From the NCBI RefSeq assembly GCF_024054565.1, contig NZ_JAMXLR010000089.1, forward strand, positions 62,001-126,000: a stretch of 64,000 bases of DNA, in the 5' to 3' direction. Positions 8,919 to 16,890 of the stretch are shown one piece after another. The stretch's first letter is position 1, and each line of letters starts with the position of its first letter. Both the position numbers and the translations under genes were made by a program. Under the pieces are notes generated by a model. It was not told the DNA's origin. It made no database searches and saw nothing but the letters and a program-made list of their open reading frames with translations. Origin of the DNA: Aeoliella straminimaris. Its GTDB lineage: Bacteria; Planctomycetota; Planctomycetia; Pirellulales; Lacipirellulaceae.

Positions 8919-9830
8919 TCATCGATTCTCTTCATCTCCCATCAGTTTTTCCCAGTCGCCTTTGAGCAGCCGCGACAACGAACGATCGGCCAGCAGCTTT
9001 CCCTCCGTCTGACACTGGGGGCAATAATTTGTCTCGCGCGTCGCATATCGTATGCGGGCCACCTTGCCACCGCAAACGGGACAGGCCTCGCCGTAGCGAC
9101 CGTGCACGGCCATCTGCGGACGGAAGGCCGTGACGCGTTCGGGGAATCCATCGCCAACCTCCTCGCGCAGCAGGTCTGTCCAGTGCGTCAACTGGTTGCG
9201 GGTTGCTTCGAATAGTCTCTCGAACTCATCTTCCGTCAGCTTGCTGGTCCATTTGATGGGAGACAGCCCCGCAGCATGCAGGATCTCGTCGCTGTAGGCG
9301 TTGCCAATACCCGCAAGTATGCGTGGATCGGTGAGTGCCCGCTTGAGGGTGTGGTTTTCGCTGGTCAGTCGCTCGCGGAACTCGGGCAGTGTTGCCCCAG
9401 CGACTTCCAGTCCACCCGGATCGAGGGCGTCGACTTCCGTCAGACCTGCTAGCACCACCAGCGACGCTTGCCGTTTGCTGCCTTGCTCGGTGAGCATCAA
9501 TGTTCGCTCGATTGGGCCGCCGGCACTGCTGGCAAAGTGAAAGGCCGCTAGATCGTTTCTGCCGGTGGGGCGTCGACCAGCGGAACGCTCATGTAAGCGG
9601 CCGGCGATCATCAGGTGCATTACCAGATACAGCGAATCGGAGAATGTCCAGACGATGCGCTTGCCAATGCGACGGAAGCCCTCCACCCCGCGCCCAGCTA
9701 GCTCATGGATGTCGGGCTCGAAGGTCCGCACGACGAAGGGACTGCGGATATCCACGCGCACTAGCACCCTCCCAGCGTAATGTCGCTGGAGTGCTTCGCA
9801 GTACACGGTCACATCAGGCAGCTCTGGCAT
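8919..9830 (-). CDS. mutM: Fpg/Nei-family formamidopyrimidine-DNA glycosylase
   Basis: 303 residues. These enzymes excise oxidised bases (8-oxoguanine, formamidopyrimidines) and cut the abasic site. After Met removal the catalytic Pro is exposed (PELPDV, with Glu3). A Lys at residue 57 in RRIGKRIV matches the family's conserved lysine. The helix-two-turns-helix is at GIGNAYSDEIL (174-184), and the zinc finger has Cys250, 253, 270 and 273 (CPVC...NYCPQC). The variants PDV for PEV and MIAG for the usual VGMSG suggest a divergent planctomycete branch, so lesion specificity is uncertain. Start at 9830 is fixed by the PEL N-terminus. It is divergent from feoA across 108 bases. Confidence 0.88.
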   Translation of the reverse strand: MPELPDVTVYCEALQRHYAGRVLVRVDIRSPFVVRTFEPDIHELAGRGVEGFRRIGKRIVWTFSDSLYLVMHLMIAGRLHERSAGRRPTGRNDLAAFHFASSAGGPIERTLMLTEQGSKRQASLVVLAGLTEVDALDPGGLEVAGATLPEFRERLTSENHTLKRALTDPRILAGIGNAYSDEILHAAGLSPIKWTSKLTEDEFERLFEATRNQLTHWTDLLREEVGDGFPERVTAFRPQMAVHGRYGEACPVCGGKVARIRYATRETNYCPQCQTEGKLLADRSLSRLLKGDWEKLMGDEENR

Positions 9831-9859
9831 GAAGTTAGAGTTTACTCGCAGTTTGCCCC

Positions 9860-9889
9860 TTGCCACACAAATGCGTGGAACGGTACGAT
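9860..9889 (+). promoter_or_regulatory. Candidate sigma-70 promoter of feoAB
   Basis: TTGCCA (9860-9865) and TACGAT (9884-9889) are separated by 18 bases and lie 50 bases before the feoA start. Transcription would begin at about 9896, just before the palindrome at 9901-9915. Confidence 0.5.
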
Positions 9890-9900
9890 AGGAGCTGAAT

Positions 9901-9915
9901 TGAGACGCAGTCTCA
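9901..9915. promoter_or_regulatory. Fur-like palindromic operator upstream of feoA
   Basis: TGAGACGCAGTCTCA is a 15-base palindrome (TGAGAC-GCA-GTCTCA). It has the length and the TGA...TCA ends of the 7-1-7 Fur box, although the core lacks the usual A/T bases. It sits just downstream of the likely start of transcription, where a bound repressor would block feoAB. An iron regulator of the DtxR type is an alternative. Confidence 0.55.
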
Positions 9916-9938
9916 TTAAAAGCGGCCGCCAAGCATTT

Positions 9939-10205
9939 ATGCCTCCCACCTCCACCCAACCCGCCCGCCTTTCCGAGGCCCCCGCAGGTGGGGTGTTTCG
10001 CGTGGTCCGCGTGGATGCCGAGTCGCAGGATGCCGACCGGCTCAAGGCCATGGGAGTGTGCCGCGGACGCCGCCTGTCCCTGATTCAAAACGGCGATCCA
10101 TTGATCGTGTGTGTGGTCGGGTCACGAGTCGGTATGTCCTCCAGGCTGGCCGATACTGTATACGTCGAGCTCGAGTGTCTTCCTTCCCCTCCATCTGAAG
10201 CATGA
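9939..10205 (+). CDS. feoA: FeoA-domain protein
   Basis: 88 residues with a small SH3-like beta-barrel: GGVFRVVRVDAESQDADRLKAMGVCRGRRLSL is the FeoA pattern (L..MG...G), followed by NGDPLIVCVVGSRVGMSSRLADTVYVE. FeoA assists the ferrous-iron transporter FeoB. The stop overlaps the feoB start (ATGA at 10202-10205), so the two are translationally coupled. The ATG at 9939 follows the promoter and operator by 24 bases; the ribosome site is weak (AAAAGCGG). Confidence 0.9.
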   Translation: MPPTSTQPARLSEAPAGGVFRVVRVDAESQDADRLKAMGVCRGRRLSLIQNGDPLIVCVVGSRVGMSSRLADTVYVELECLPSPPSEA

Positions 10206-12241
10206 GCACTGCCGCGCCAGCTCCAACGCCGACCAAGGACGCGCCGTTACCGGTTGCGAACGATTCGGGCAGCGCCGCGCGCGGACCTGTAATCGCTCTG
10301 GTGGGCAATCCTAATTCGGGCAAGACCTCGCTGTTCAACCGCCTCACTGGTCTTCGCGCTCAGACCGCCAACTTTGCCGGCACCACGGTCGAACACCGTC
10401 GCGGCCGGGTGCGCATCGCCGGCCATTCGGCCGAGCTTATCGATCTGCCTGGCTTGTACAGCCTGGATGCCACGACGCCCGACGAGCGCGTCGCCCGTCA
10501 GGTCGTTGTGGGCGAAGGTCCCGTAAAGCCGGACGCCCTGGTGCTGGTGATCGACGCCACGAATCTCGAACGCAACCTGTTCCTCGCCAGTCAACTGATC
10601 GAAGCGTCGCGGTCCACCGAGCGGCCGATGCTAGTGGCGCTGAACATGATGGACCTGGCCACCAAGCATGGCGTTCATATCGACCGCAAAAAGCTCGAAC
10701 ACGACCTCGGTTGCCCGGTGCTGCCTGTCTCGGCCCGCTCTGGCGAAGGATTCAGCGAACTGAACTCGGCCATCGGCAAGTTAGTAGGCTCGCCAGTGGG
10801 GCTGCCGGTGCAAACGCAGTGTGCCTGCTCGGGGTGCGCTGGTTGCGCGTTCTCCCGGCGGTACGATTGGGCCGAGTCGGTGGCTCGACGCGCGGCCGGT
10901 GATCCTTCGGTCACGTTGGGACGCACTACCGAGAAGATCGATCGCTTCCTGACTCACCGAGTGGTAGGACTCATTGGCTTTGCCGCCGTTATGTTTGCCA
11001 CGTTCTGGACCATCTACAGTCTGGCCTCCTATCCGATGGACTGGATCGAGGGACTCACGGCCTCGGCTGGTGACCTGCTGGGCCGCTGGCTGCCGGCCGG
11101 CGACTTCCGCAGCCTGATTGTCGATGGCATCATCGGCGGTGTGGGTGGCATGCTGGTATTTCTGCCACAAATCTGCATCTTGTTTTTCATGCTGTCGCTG
11201 CTCGAAGACTCTGGCTACCTGGCACGTGCCGCGTTTGTGATGGATCGGCTGATGCAGCGCGTGGGCCTGCCCGGCAAGGCGTTTGTGCCGATGCTCTCGG
11301 CGCACGCTTGTGCCATTCCCGCGATTATGTCGACCCGCGTCATCGAAGATCGCCGCGACCGACTGGCCACGATTCTGGTGCTGCCGCTGATGACCTGCTC
11401 GGCTCGGGTGCCCGTGTACGCCTTGGTGATTGCACTGTTGTTTTCCAATAGTCCAGTGATGGCCGCCACGGTGTTCACCGCCGCTTATGCCTTAGGCATT
11501 GTCGCAGCCTTGGCCATGGCATGGTTGTTCAAGCGAACGCTGCTGCCCGGCGAGACCCGTCCACTGGTGATCGAACTGCCCAACTACCGCCTGCCTTCAC
11601 TGCGCAACGCCCTGCTGCAAACGTACGATAGGGCTACGGTGTTCATCAAGAACGCCGGCACGACCATTCTGCTGATCACGTTCGTACTGTGGGCGGCCTC
11701 TACCTATCCCAAGACTTCCTTTGAGGACCTGACTGCCGAGCAGCAAACGACCATCATCCAACTTGAAGAAGTTGGCGACACCGAAACTGCCGAACATTTG
11801 ATGGCCGAGTACTCGCTGGAAGGTTCGATTACCGGCCACATCGGCCAGACCATCGAACCAGTGTTCGCCCCGCTGGGATTCGATTGGAAGATGAGTATCG
11901 GCGTGGTTAGCTCCTTTGCGGCCCGCGAGGTGATCGTCTCCACGCTGTCGGTACTGTACGGCCTGGGGGACGAAGTCGACCACGACCAAACGGCCACACT
12001 TACCGACCGCCTGCGTCACTCCACTCACACCGATGGAACCAAAGTGTTCTCCACGGCCGCTTGCTTGAGCCTGCTGGTGTTCTATGTACTTGCCATGCAG
12101 TGCCTGCCTACCCAAGTAGTAACCAAGCGCGAAACCGGCAGCTGGCGCTGGACCGCCTTCCAATTCGGCTACATGACGGTGCTGGCCTACGGCGCGGCCC
12201 TGGTGACCTACCAGACCGCTGCGGCGTTTGGTTTGGGCTAG
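10202..12241 (+). CDS. feoB: Ferrous iron transport protein B
   Basis: 679 residues. An N-terminal GTPase domain has G1 GNPNSGKT (35-42), the G2 threonine in GTTVEH, G3 DLPG (81-84) and G4 NMMD (148-151). A helical spacer follows, then the membrane region with two Gate segments and the Feo core (AHACAIPAIMSTRVIEDRRDR and GAREVIVSTLSVLYG-like). It imports Fe2+ across the inner membrane. A Cys cluster CxCxxCxxC at 207, 209, 212 and 215 lies between the G domain and the RYDWAE spacer helix and may bind metal. It is shorter than E. coli FeoB (~770). No FeoC follows. Confidence 0.95.
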   Translation: MSTAAPAPTPTKDAPLPVANDSGSAARGPVIALVGNPNSGKTSLFNRLTGLRAQTANFAGTTVEHRRGRVRIAGHSAELIDLPGLYSLDATTPDERVARQVVVGEGPVKPDALVLVIDATNLERNLFLASQLIEASRSTERPMLVALNMMDLATKHGVHIDRKKLEHDLGCPVLPVSARSGEGFSELNSAIGKLVGSPVGLPVQTQCACSGCAGCAFSRRYDWAESVARRAAGDPSVTLGRTTEKIDRFLTHRVVGLIGFAAVMFATFWTIYSLASYPMDWIEGLTASAGDLLGRWLPAGDFRSLIVDGIIGGVGGMLVFLPQICILFFMLSLLEDSGYLARAAFVMDRLMQRVGLPGKAFVPMLSAHACAIPAIMSTRVIEDRRDRLATILVLPLMTCSARVPVYALVIALLFSNSPVMAATVFTAAYALGIVAALAMAWLFKRTLLPGETRPLVIELPNYRLPSLRNALLQTYDRATVFIKNAGTTILLITFVLWAASTYPKTSFEDLTAEQQTTIIQLEEVGDTETAEHLMAEYSLEGSITGHIGQTIEPVFAPLGFDWKMSIGVVSSFAAREVIVSTLSVLYGLGDEVDHDQTATLTDRLRHSTHTDGTKVFSTAACLSLLVFYVLAMQCLPTQVVTKRETGSWRWTAFQFGYMTVLAYGAALVTYQTAAAFGLG

Positions 12242-12344
12242 GGTGGTTTCGCCGCCGGCGAGTTGCTATCCGTCGATGCGGGCGGACAAAGCAGCGGACC
12301 TACACGACAGCAAGTCAAACCGGTGCACCTAAGAGGACAACGCT

Positions 12345-14555
12345 CTAGGGCATCGGCCGAGCGGGAGCCGTCCCCAGTTCGAAGATGTCGATTTCGGTCA
12401 GGAACGTCGAGCGATCGGCGTATTCGAGCACCCATAGCAGGTGGCGATAGGGACCGATGCCCTCCTCGCCCGCTGATAGCACGCTGGCGTGCAGCCCGCC
12501 AGGGTCGAGCACATCGGTGTTCACGATGCCGATGAGTTCCCAACCTTTGGCTCCGGCGGCGGTTTCGAAGTCGACCGGCGGCATCTTCTCCGATTGGGAA
12601 CCCCAGACCGTGAAGTTCTGGAAGCTACGATCGAGCCAATGCACCGAATAAGTGCGGATGGACTGCAGCTTCGTAGATTGTTTCAAGTCGATAGAGAAAC
12701 GCCCCTGGCCATTGTACCAGAAGTTGTGTTTCAGGTCGTCGTAGGAGTCGGCAAGCAGGCCATCGTTAAGAGCCGGCGCGACATTGCCTTCCAGCACGGT
12801 CGTATCGGGATGGGGTAGCAAAAGTCCATCCAGCGTTTCGGCTCGGAACAAGAGTCCGTTCTTCACGGCCCCAAAATCGTTGGCCGTGGGCAGCCCCATC
12901 ATCAGTTCGCCATACTGCATGCCTCGCTCGATCTCGCAGATGGTCGCGGGTTCGGGCAACAGTCCGCGATGGATCAGACCCGATCCGATCTTCGGCTGAT
13001 GATTAGCGACCGGTTCGTCTCGGGTGCTCAGGGCTTCCTCCAGCGGTACGGCCACAATGCCATACATCACCCGCCAATGGATCGGAGGATCGAGCGCGCC
13101 CAGCACAACGGGATGCGGATTCGGAACGTCGACATACCACACCGAGCAAGAACGCTCGAGGCTTACTCCGGGCCCCTCGCCCAGCTGCTGCCACGATCGC
13201 TCCACCGAGAAAGCGTCTTCATCGATGCCCACATCGTAGCCGGTATCCGTGAACTCGCTGCGAAGCCACCCGGGAATGCTCAATCGATTGTCGAGCAGCA
13301 CGAACAAGCGCGCGGGCCGGGCCAGGTCGACGGTCACCTGGATACGATCCTGCACTTTGTCGTCGCAAAACGGCATCACGTAGTCGCCGCCTCGCAGCAC
13401 TCTGGGCAGACCATACTTGGCCGAAATGCCATTCCATTGGTACTTGCGGTCGACAAACGCCCCGGCATCCTCGCGGAAGCCATTGTGGACAATCTGGTAC
13501 GCCTTCGAGGTGTCGCGTGTCGATAGGTTATCCCACACGTCGCGAATGACCGGACCGGCATCGGGCAAGATGGCGGGTGTCGTGCCGGGCAGCGGGTAGT
13601 CGGAGCGCGTAACCGACACGATTCGTTCGGCGAGACCTTCCTGCGTGACACGCAACGCGTTGCCTTCGGTGAGCAGTTGGCTTCGCGACGGTTTGTGGAG
13701 CGGAATAGTACTGCGGCTTTCTTCTGCAGTGGGCAACTGGCGGTACTCCATCGCTACCTTTCCGGAGAACACGACCGTGTCGGTAACTCCCGAATCGTCC
13801 ACCGATACACCAAACTCGGTGCCCAGGTCGGTGACCTTTGAATTGGGAGTGTCGATACGAAATCCGTGGGCCGATTCTGCAACGCGAGCGGTCAGCGTTC
13901 CCTTACTCAGCTCCGCTCTCATCGGCGAGACCACACTCAATTCGGCTGGCCCCATCAGCAGGACGTCGACGCCACAATCGAAGTGCAAGAAGGTGATTTT
14001 GTCGTCGGTCGAGATAGTGTCCCCCACACGAACCGGCTTGCGATGTTTCTCTAGACTCGCGAGCACTTCCTGCGGAGGTACACCGACCACCAATGTACCC
14101 ACCTGCTGGGAAGCGGCCGACTCGTTGGCGGCAACTTCCTTATCGGAGGGCTGGGGTGCGTCGTCGTCGCCATTCCAGACGAACAACGCCAGTAGCAGGC
14201 AGGCTGCGACGCCCACGCTCCAGAACAGGCCACGGGTCTTTGGTGACAAATTCCAGGGACCCGTTCTTAACGAAGACCGGTGGTCGGTCGGACCATCCTC
14301 CAGGTCCGCGGCGTCCTGCAACTCGTGTGCAGAGCCGTGCAGCGTGGCGACTCGATCGACCAGTTGAAAGTGCCGCTGCAGAACGGCTTCGCCGGCCATG
14401 AAGTCGCAGGTCAGCTCGCGAGCTTTCTCGTCGCGGAGCAGTATATCGTTCAATTGGTCGAGTTGCTCGTCAGTCGCCTCGCCCAGCGCAACGGTGGCCA
14501 GTAACGCTTCGAGTGCGCTTCGATCCGGCGTCGCATTGTCGGGTTGGTTATCCAC
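12345..14555 (-). CDS. FecR-domain membrane protein with a C-terminal discoidin-like domain (putative anti-sigma factor)
   Basis: 736 residues. The N-terminal ~105 residues are a cytoplasmic anti-sigma-like helical domain (LLRDEKARELTCDFMAGEA), followed by one membrane helix at ~108-127. Residues ~165-275 are FecR-like: VGDTISTDDKITFLHFDCG, VDVLLMGPAELSVV, LSKGTLTARV, GFRIDTPNSKVTDLGTEF and VFSGKVAMEYR. After a linker, residues ~575-735 resemble a coagulation-factor-5/8-type (discoidin) sandwich ending DRSTFLTEIDIFEL, a fold that often binds sugars. It is 35 bases downstream of an ECF sigma gene, consistent with a sigma/anti-sigma pair whose outer domain senses a ligand. The ligand is not knowable here. 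Confidence 0.8.
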   Translation of the reverse strand: MDNQPDNATPDRSALEALLATVALGEATDEQLDQLNDILLRDEKARELTCDFMAGEAVLQRHFQLVDRVATLHGSAHELQDAADLEDGPTDHRSSLRTGPWNLSPKTRGLFWSVGVAACLLLALFVWNGDDDAPQPSDKEVAANESAASQQVGTLVVGVPPQEVLASLEKHRKPVRVGDTISTDDKITFLHFDCGVDVLLMGPAELSVVSPMRAELSKGTLTARVAESAHGFRIDTPNSKVTDLGTEFGVSVDDSGVTDTVVFSGKVAMEYRQLPTAEESRSTIPLHKPSRSQLLTEGNALRVTQEGLAERIVSVTRSDYPLPGTTPAILPDAGPVIRDVWDNLSTRDTSKAYQIVHNGFREDAGAFVDRKYQWNGISAKYGLPRVLRGGDYVMPFCDDKVQDRIQVTVDLARPARLFVLLDNRLSIPGWLRSEFTDTGYDVGIDEDAFSVERSWQQLGEGPGVSLERSCSVWYVDVPNPHPVVLGALDPPIHWRVMYGIVAVPLEEALSTRDEPVANHQPKIGSGLIHRGLLPEPATICEIERGMQYGELMMGLPTANDFGAVKNGLLFRAETLDGLLLPHPDTTVLEGNVAPALNDGLLADSYDDLKHNFWYNGQGRFSIDLKQSTKLQSIRTYSVHWLDRSFQNFTVWGSQSEKMPPVDFETAAGAKGWELIGIVNTDVLDPGGLHASVLSAGEEGIGPYRHLLWVLEYADRSTFLTEIDIFELGTAPARPMP

Positions 14556-14590
14556 GGTATCTTGTGATACGCTCGTGTGATTCTAGGCCA

Positions 14591-15211
14591 CTACAGTTGA
14601 TCATCAATCGCCAGACGCCGGTCGATACAGTGCTCCAAGGCGCGGCGGATTCGCAAAAACAGGCTCTTCACAGCATCGACGGTTCTGCCGGTCTTGGTGG
14701 CCACCTGTTGGACGGATTGTTGCTGTGCGTAGCGAATCTGCAGGAACTCGCGGTTCCGCTCCGGAAGCTCTTTGATGCATTCCATCAGGGCGCGGCTGCG
14801 GCAGCTTGTCTCGGGGGTTCGCTGGGCCGCCACGTCCATCAGTAGTTCGACCACCTCGGGCGAGAACGTATGCCGGTCGCGACGCCTTTTCCGCATGAAG
14901 GCGAGCACCTCGTACTTGGCGACCCCGATAGCCCACGGCAGAAACGGAGCCTTGGAGTCAAAAACGGTAGCCTTCTTCCACAGCGCGATGTTAGTGGCCT
15001 GCAACACGTCGAGCGTGTCGGGGTGGTTGCCCAGCGACGACATTATAAAAGCCTGCAGGTCGACTTGGTGGTCCGTCAACAGGCGAATGAAGACATCGAC
15101 GCTTTCATTGCCTCCACCACCAGCGTCGGAAATTTGCTTGTCGTCCATCTGCTCGGTGCCGCACCCGTCGAGAGAAGATTCTGCGTACGAAGCTTGGTTG
15201 GGTATGCCCAT
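14591..15211 (-). CDS. ECF RNA polymerase sigma factor (sigma-70 family, planctomycete type)
   Basis: 206 residues. Region 2 covers FIRLLTDHQVDLQAFIMSSL and VLQATNIALWKK, with PFLPWAIGVAKYEVLAFMRK as region 2.3-2.4. Region 4 is ELPERNREFLQIRY with the helix-turn-helix SVQQVATKTGRTVDAVKSLFLRIR. The LWKK and W(A/I)xG(V/I)A patterns are typical of the expanded planctomycete ECF group. The first ~25 residues add nothing to the fold, and an internal Met (MDDKQ, start at 15148) could be the true start. It leads an operon with the FecR protein at 12345-14555 and is divergent from the DUF1559 module. Confidence 0.9.
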   Translation of the reverse strand: MGIPNQASYAESSLDGCGTEQMDDKQISDAGGGGNESVDVFIRLLTDHQVDLQAFIMSSLGNHPDTLDVLQATNIALWKKATVFDSKAPFLPWAIGVAKYEVLAFMRKRRRDRHTFSPEVVELLMDVAAQRTPETSCRSRALMECIKELPERNREFLQIRYAQQQSVQQVATKTGRTVDAVKSLFLRIRRALEHCIDRRLAIDDQL

Positions 15212-15512
15212 AGTTAAGGCCTCAATCCATACTCTGCCGACGGTGGCTGGATGGTGGCGAAAAAGGTGATCAAAAAGTCGAAAATTCCGCGCCGTGGGGC
15301 ATGGTCGCGAATCTCTACGGTCGATGTTAGCGATCTTTTCAAGAGTGCAACTTTTTTCGCCACCTCCGACCGGGTACCGGCAGAGTCTCCCATAGAACGG
15401 TCAGGCGGCCTCGTTTCCGATTTTCTCCTCAATCGGCTCGATATGCGCTGCCTGCTTCTGCAGGTTTCCTTTTTTACTGTCCAGCCAGACGGATAGCCGT
15501 CCCATCGCAACT
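15212..15512. other. Divergent promoter region between the ECF sigma operon and the DUF1559 module
   Basis: 301 bases separate the two divergent starts and contain an A/T-rich centre (15260-15360) with short A- and T-tracts. If the sigma factor controls its own operon or the rightward secreted genes, its binding sites should be here. I cannot identify an ECF -35/-10 by eye. Confidence 0.45.
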
Positions 15513-16430
15513 ATGGATAAACGAGAGCGCGGTTTTACTTTGGTCGAACTCCTGGTGGTGATCGCCATTATCGGTATCCTGGTCGCCTTGCTACTTCCTG
15601 CGGTGCAGGCGGCTCGCGAGTCGGCCCGGCGTGCCCAGTGTACCAACAAGCTGAAACAACTGGGCCTCGCGGTCCAGAATTACATCTCCAACCACTCCGG
15701 CGCGTTGCCGCCAGGTTCTCCCGGTCAGGGCAGGCACGGCGCGTTTACCTACCTGCTGCCCTATCTCGAGCAGCAGGCTCTGTTCGATCGCATCGACCTG
15801 GATCGCACCACCTATCAGTCGTACAGCGACCCGATGCGGATGGAGATCGTACCCGGATTGGTCTGTCCGAACTATCCCGAGGAACCCGTGTTGAGAAGAC
15901 CTGGCAGTCCCAACTCCGAAGGGGCACTGTCAACTTATCAGGGTACAGGGGGCGCCTTCGTTATCCCCCGACAGCCGCGGGAGTCGTCACCCCGGTTTGG
16001 CGACCTGCCACTCAATGGTGTTTTCGGCTGGGGGGATGGCGGGCGCAAGTTGCGCGAGGTCGTCGATGGCACCAGCAACACCCTGCTGTTTGGCGAATTC
16101 GTTCACGTCGACCGTTTGCCTGGTGCGTACTCCGACTTGCCCGGCAACATTCGGCCCTGGATGGCCATCCCGACGCTTTCCAGCCCAGACGACAAGGTCA
16201 GCTACCAATTCAAGGTCGCTGCGTTCACGCCCAATACGCCGGTTGATCGCGAGGCCGATGAGACGCCCTTCAATCACTTGCCATTTACGAGCCTGCACCC
16301 CGGAGGAACCAACTTCGCGGTGCTCGACGGTAGTGTGCAGTTCATCGTCGACGACATCAACCTAGATGTCTTCCAAGCCGCCTGCACAGTCGACGGTGGA
16401 GAGATCGTATCCATGGGGGACCTGCATTGA
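15513..16430 (+). CDS. DUF1559 protein with prepilin-type N-terminal signal
   Basis: 305 residues. The N-terminus GFTLVELLVVIAIIGILVALL is a type IV prepilin/pseudopilin signal: cleavage would follow Gly8, leaving Phe1 and Glu5, and the hydrophobic helix anchors the protein. PAVQAARESARRAQCTNKLKQLGLA continues the family's conserved helix. The DUF1559 C-terminal domain ends with the typical LHPGGTNFAVLDGSVQFI block. Planctomycetes carry dozens of these proteins, probably surface or pseudopilus subunits; their function is unproven. The stop overlaps the next gene (TTGA at 16427-16430). Confidence 0.92.
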   Translation: MDKRERGFTLVELLVVIAIIGILVALLLPAVQAARESARRAQCTNKLKQLGLAVQNYISNHSGALPPGSPGQGRHGAFTYLLPYLEQQALFDRIDLDRTTYQSYSDPMRMEIVPGLVCPNYPEEPVLRRPGSPNSEGALSTYQGTGGAFVIPRQPRESSPRFGDLPLNGVFGWGDGGRKLREVVDGTSNTLLFGEFVHVDRLPGAYSDLPGNIRPWMAIPTLSSPDDKVSYQFKVAAFTPNTPVDREADETPFNHLPFTSLHPGGTNFAVLDGSVQFIVDDINLDVFQAACTVDGGEIVSMGDLH

Positions 16431-16843
16431 GCAAGCCCACTCGAATCCTGTACGGCCTGCTCGGCCCGTCGCTATTGGTAATCGCTGGATGTGGTGCCAG
16501 CGATGAATACGCGCCCGTCAGCGGGCAGGTGTTCTACAAGGGGCAGCCGCTCAACACCGGTGTCGTCATGTTTCAGCCAGCCAGCGGACCGATTGCGCGA
16601 GGTCGCATCCAATCCGATGGGACCTTCCAGCTGGAAACCCTGGGCGAGGCTCCCGGAGCCCGGATTGGCGAGAATAAAGTGCGCATCTCCGCCCGCCAGG
16701 CACCTGCCGACCCGAACGCCGCCGAAGTAGGGCTCGGCAAGCTGCTTATTCCTCGGCGGTACACCGACTTCAGCACCAGCGGACTCACCATCGAGGTCGA
16801 GCCCGATCGCACGGAACCTTACGTTTTCCGACTGACCGATTGA
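16427..16843 (+). CDS. Small lipoprotein with carboxypeptidase-regulatory-like beta domain
   Basis: 138 residues starting at TTG, overlapping the DUF1559 stop. The N-terminus has a basic start, a hydrophobic core and the lipobox IAGC (Cys ~22), so it should be lipid-anchored. The mature part begins with YAPVSGQVFYKGQPLNTGVVMFQP, then GRIQSDGTFQLE and GENKVRISA, the pattern of transthyretin-like/carboxypeptidase-regulatory sandwiches. The same DUF1559-plus-lipoprotein pairing recurs at 36894-38451. A binding or structural role at the membrane is plausible; nothing more specific can be seen. Confidence 0.85.
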   Translation: MSKPTRILYGLLGPSLLVIAGCGASDEYAPVSGQVFYKGQPLNTGVVMFQPASGPIARGRIQSDGTFQLETLGEAPGARIGENKVRISARQAPADPNAAEVGLGKLLIPRRYTDFSTSGLTIEVEPDRTEPYVFRLTD

Positions 16844-16890
16844 AGCCTCCATTCTTTGAAATCGCATCGCTGCTAGAGCCAACGAACTAC

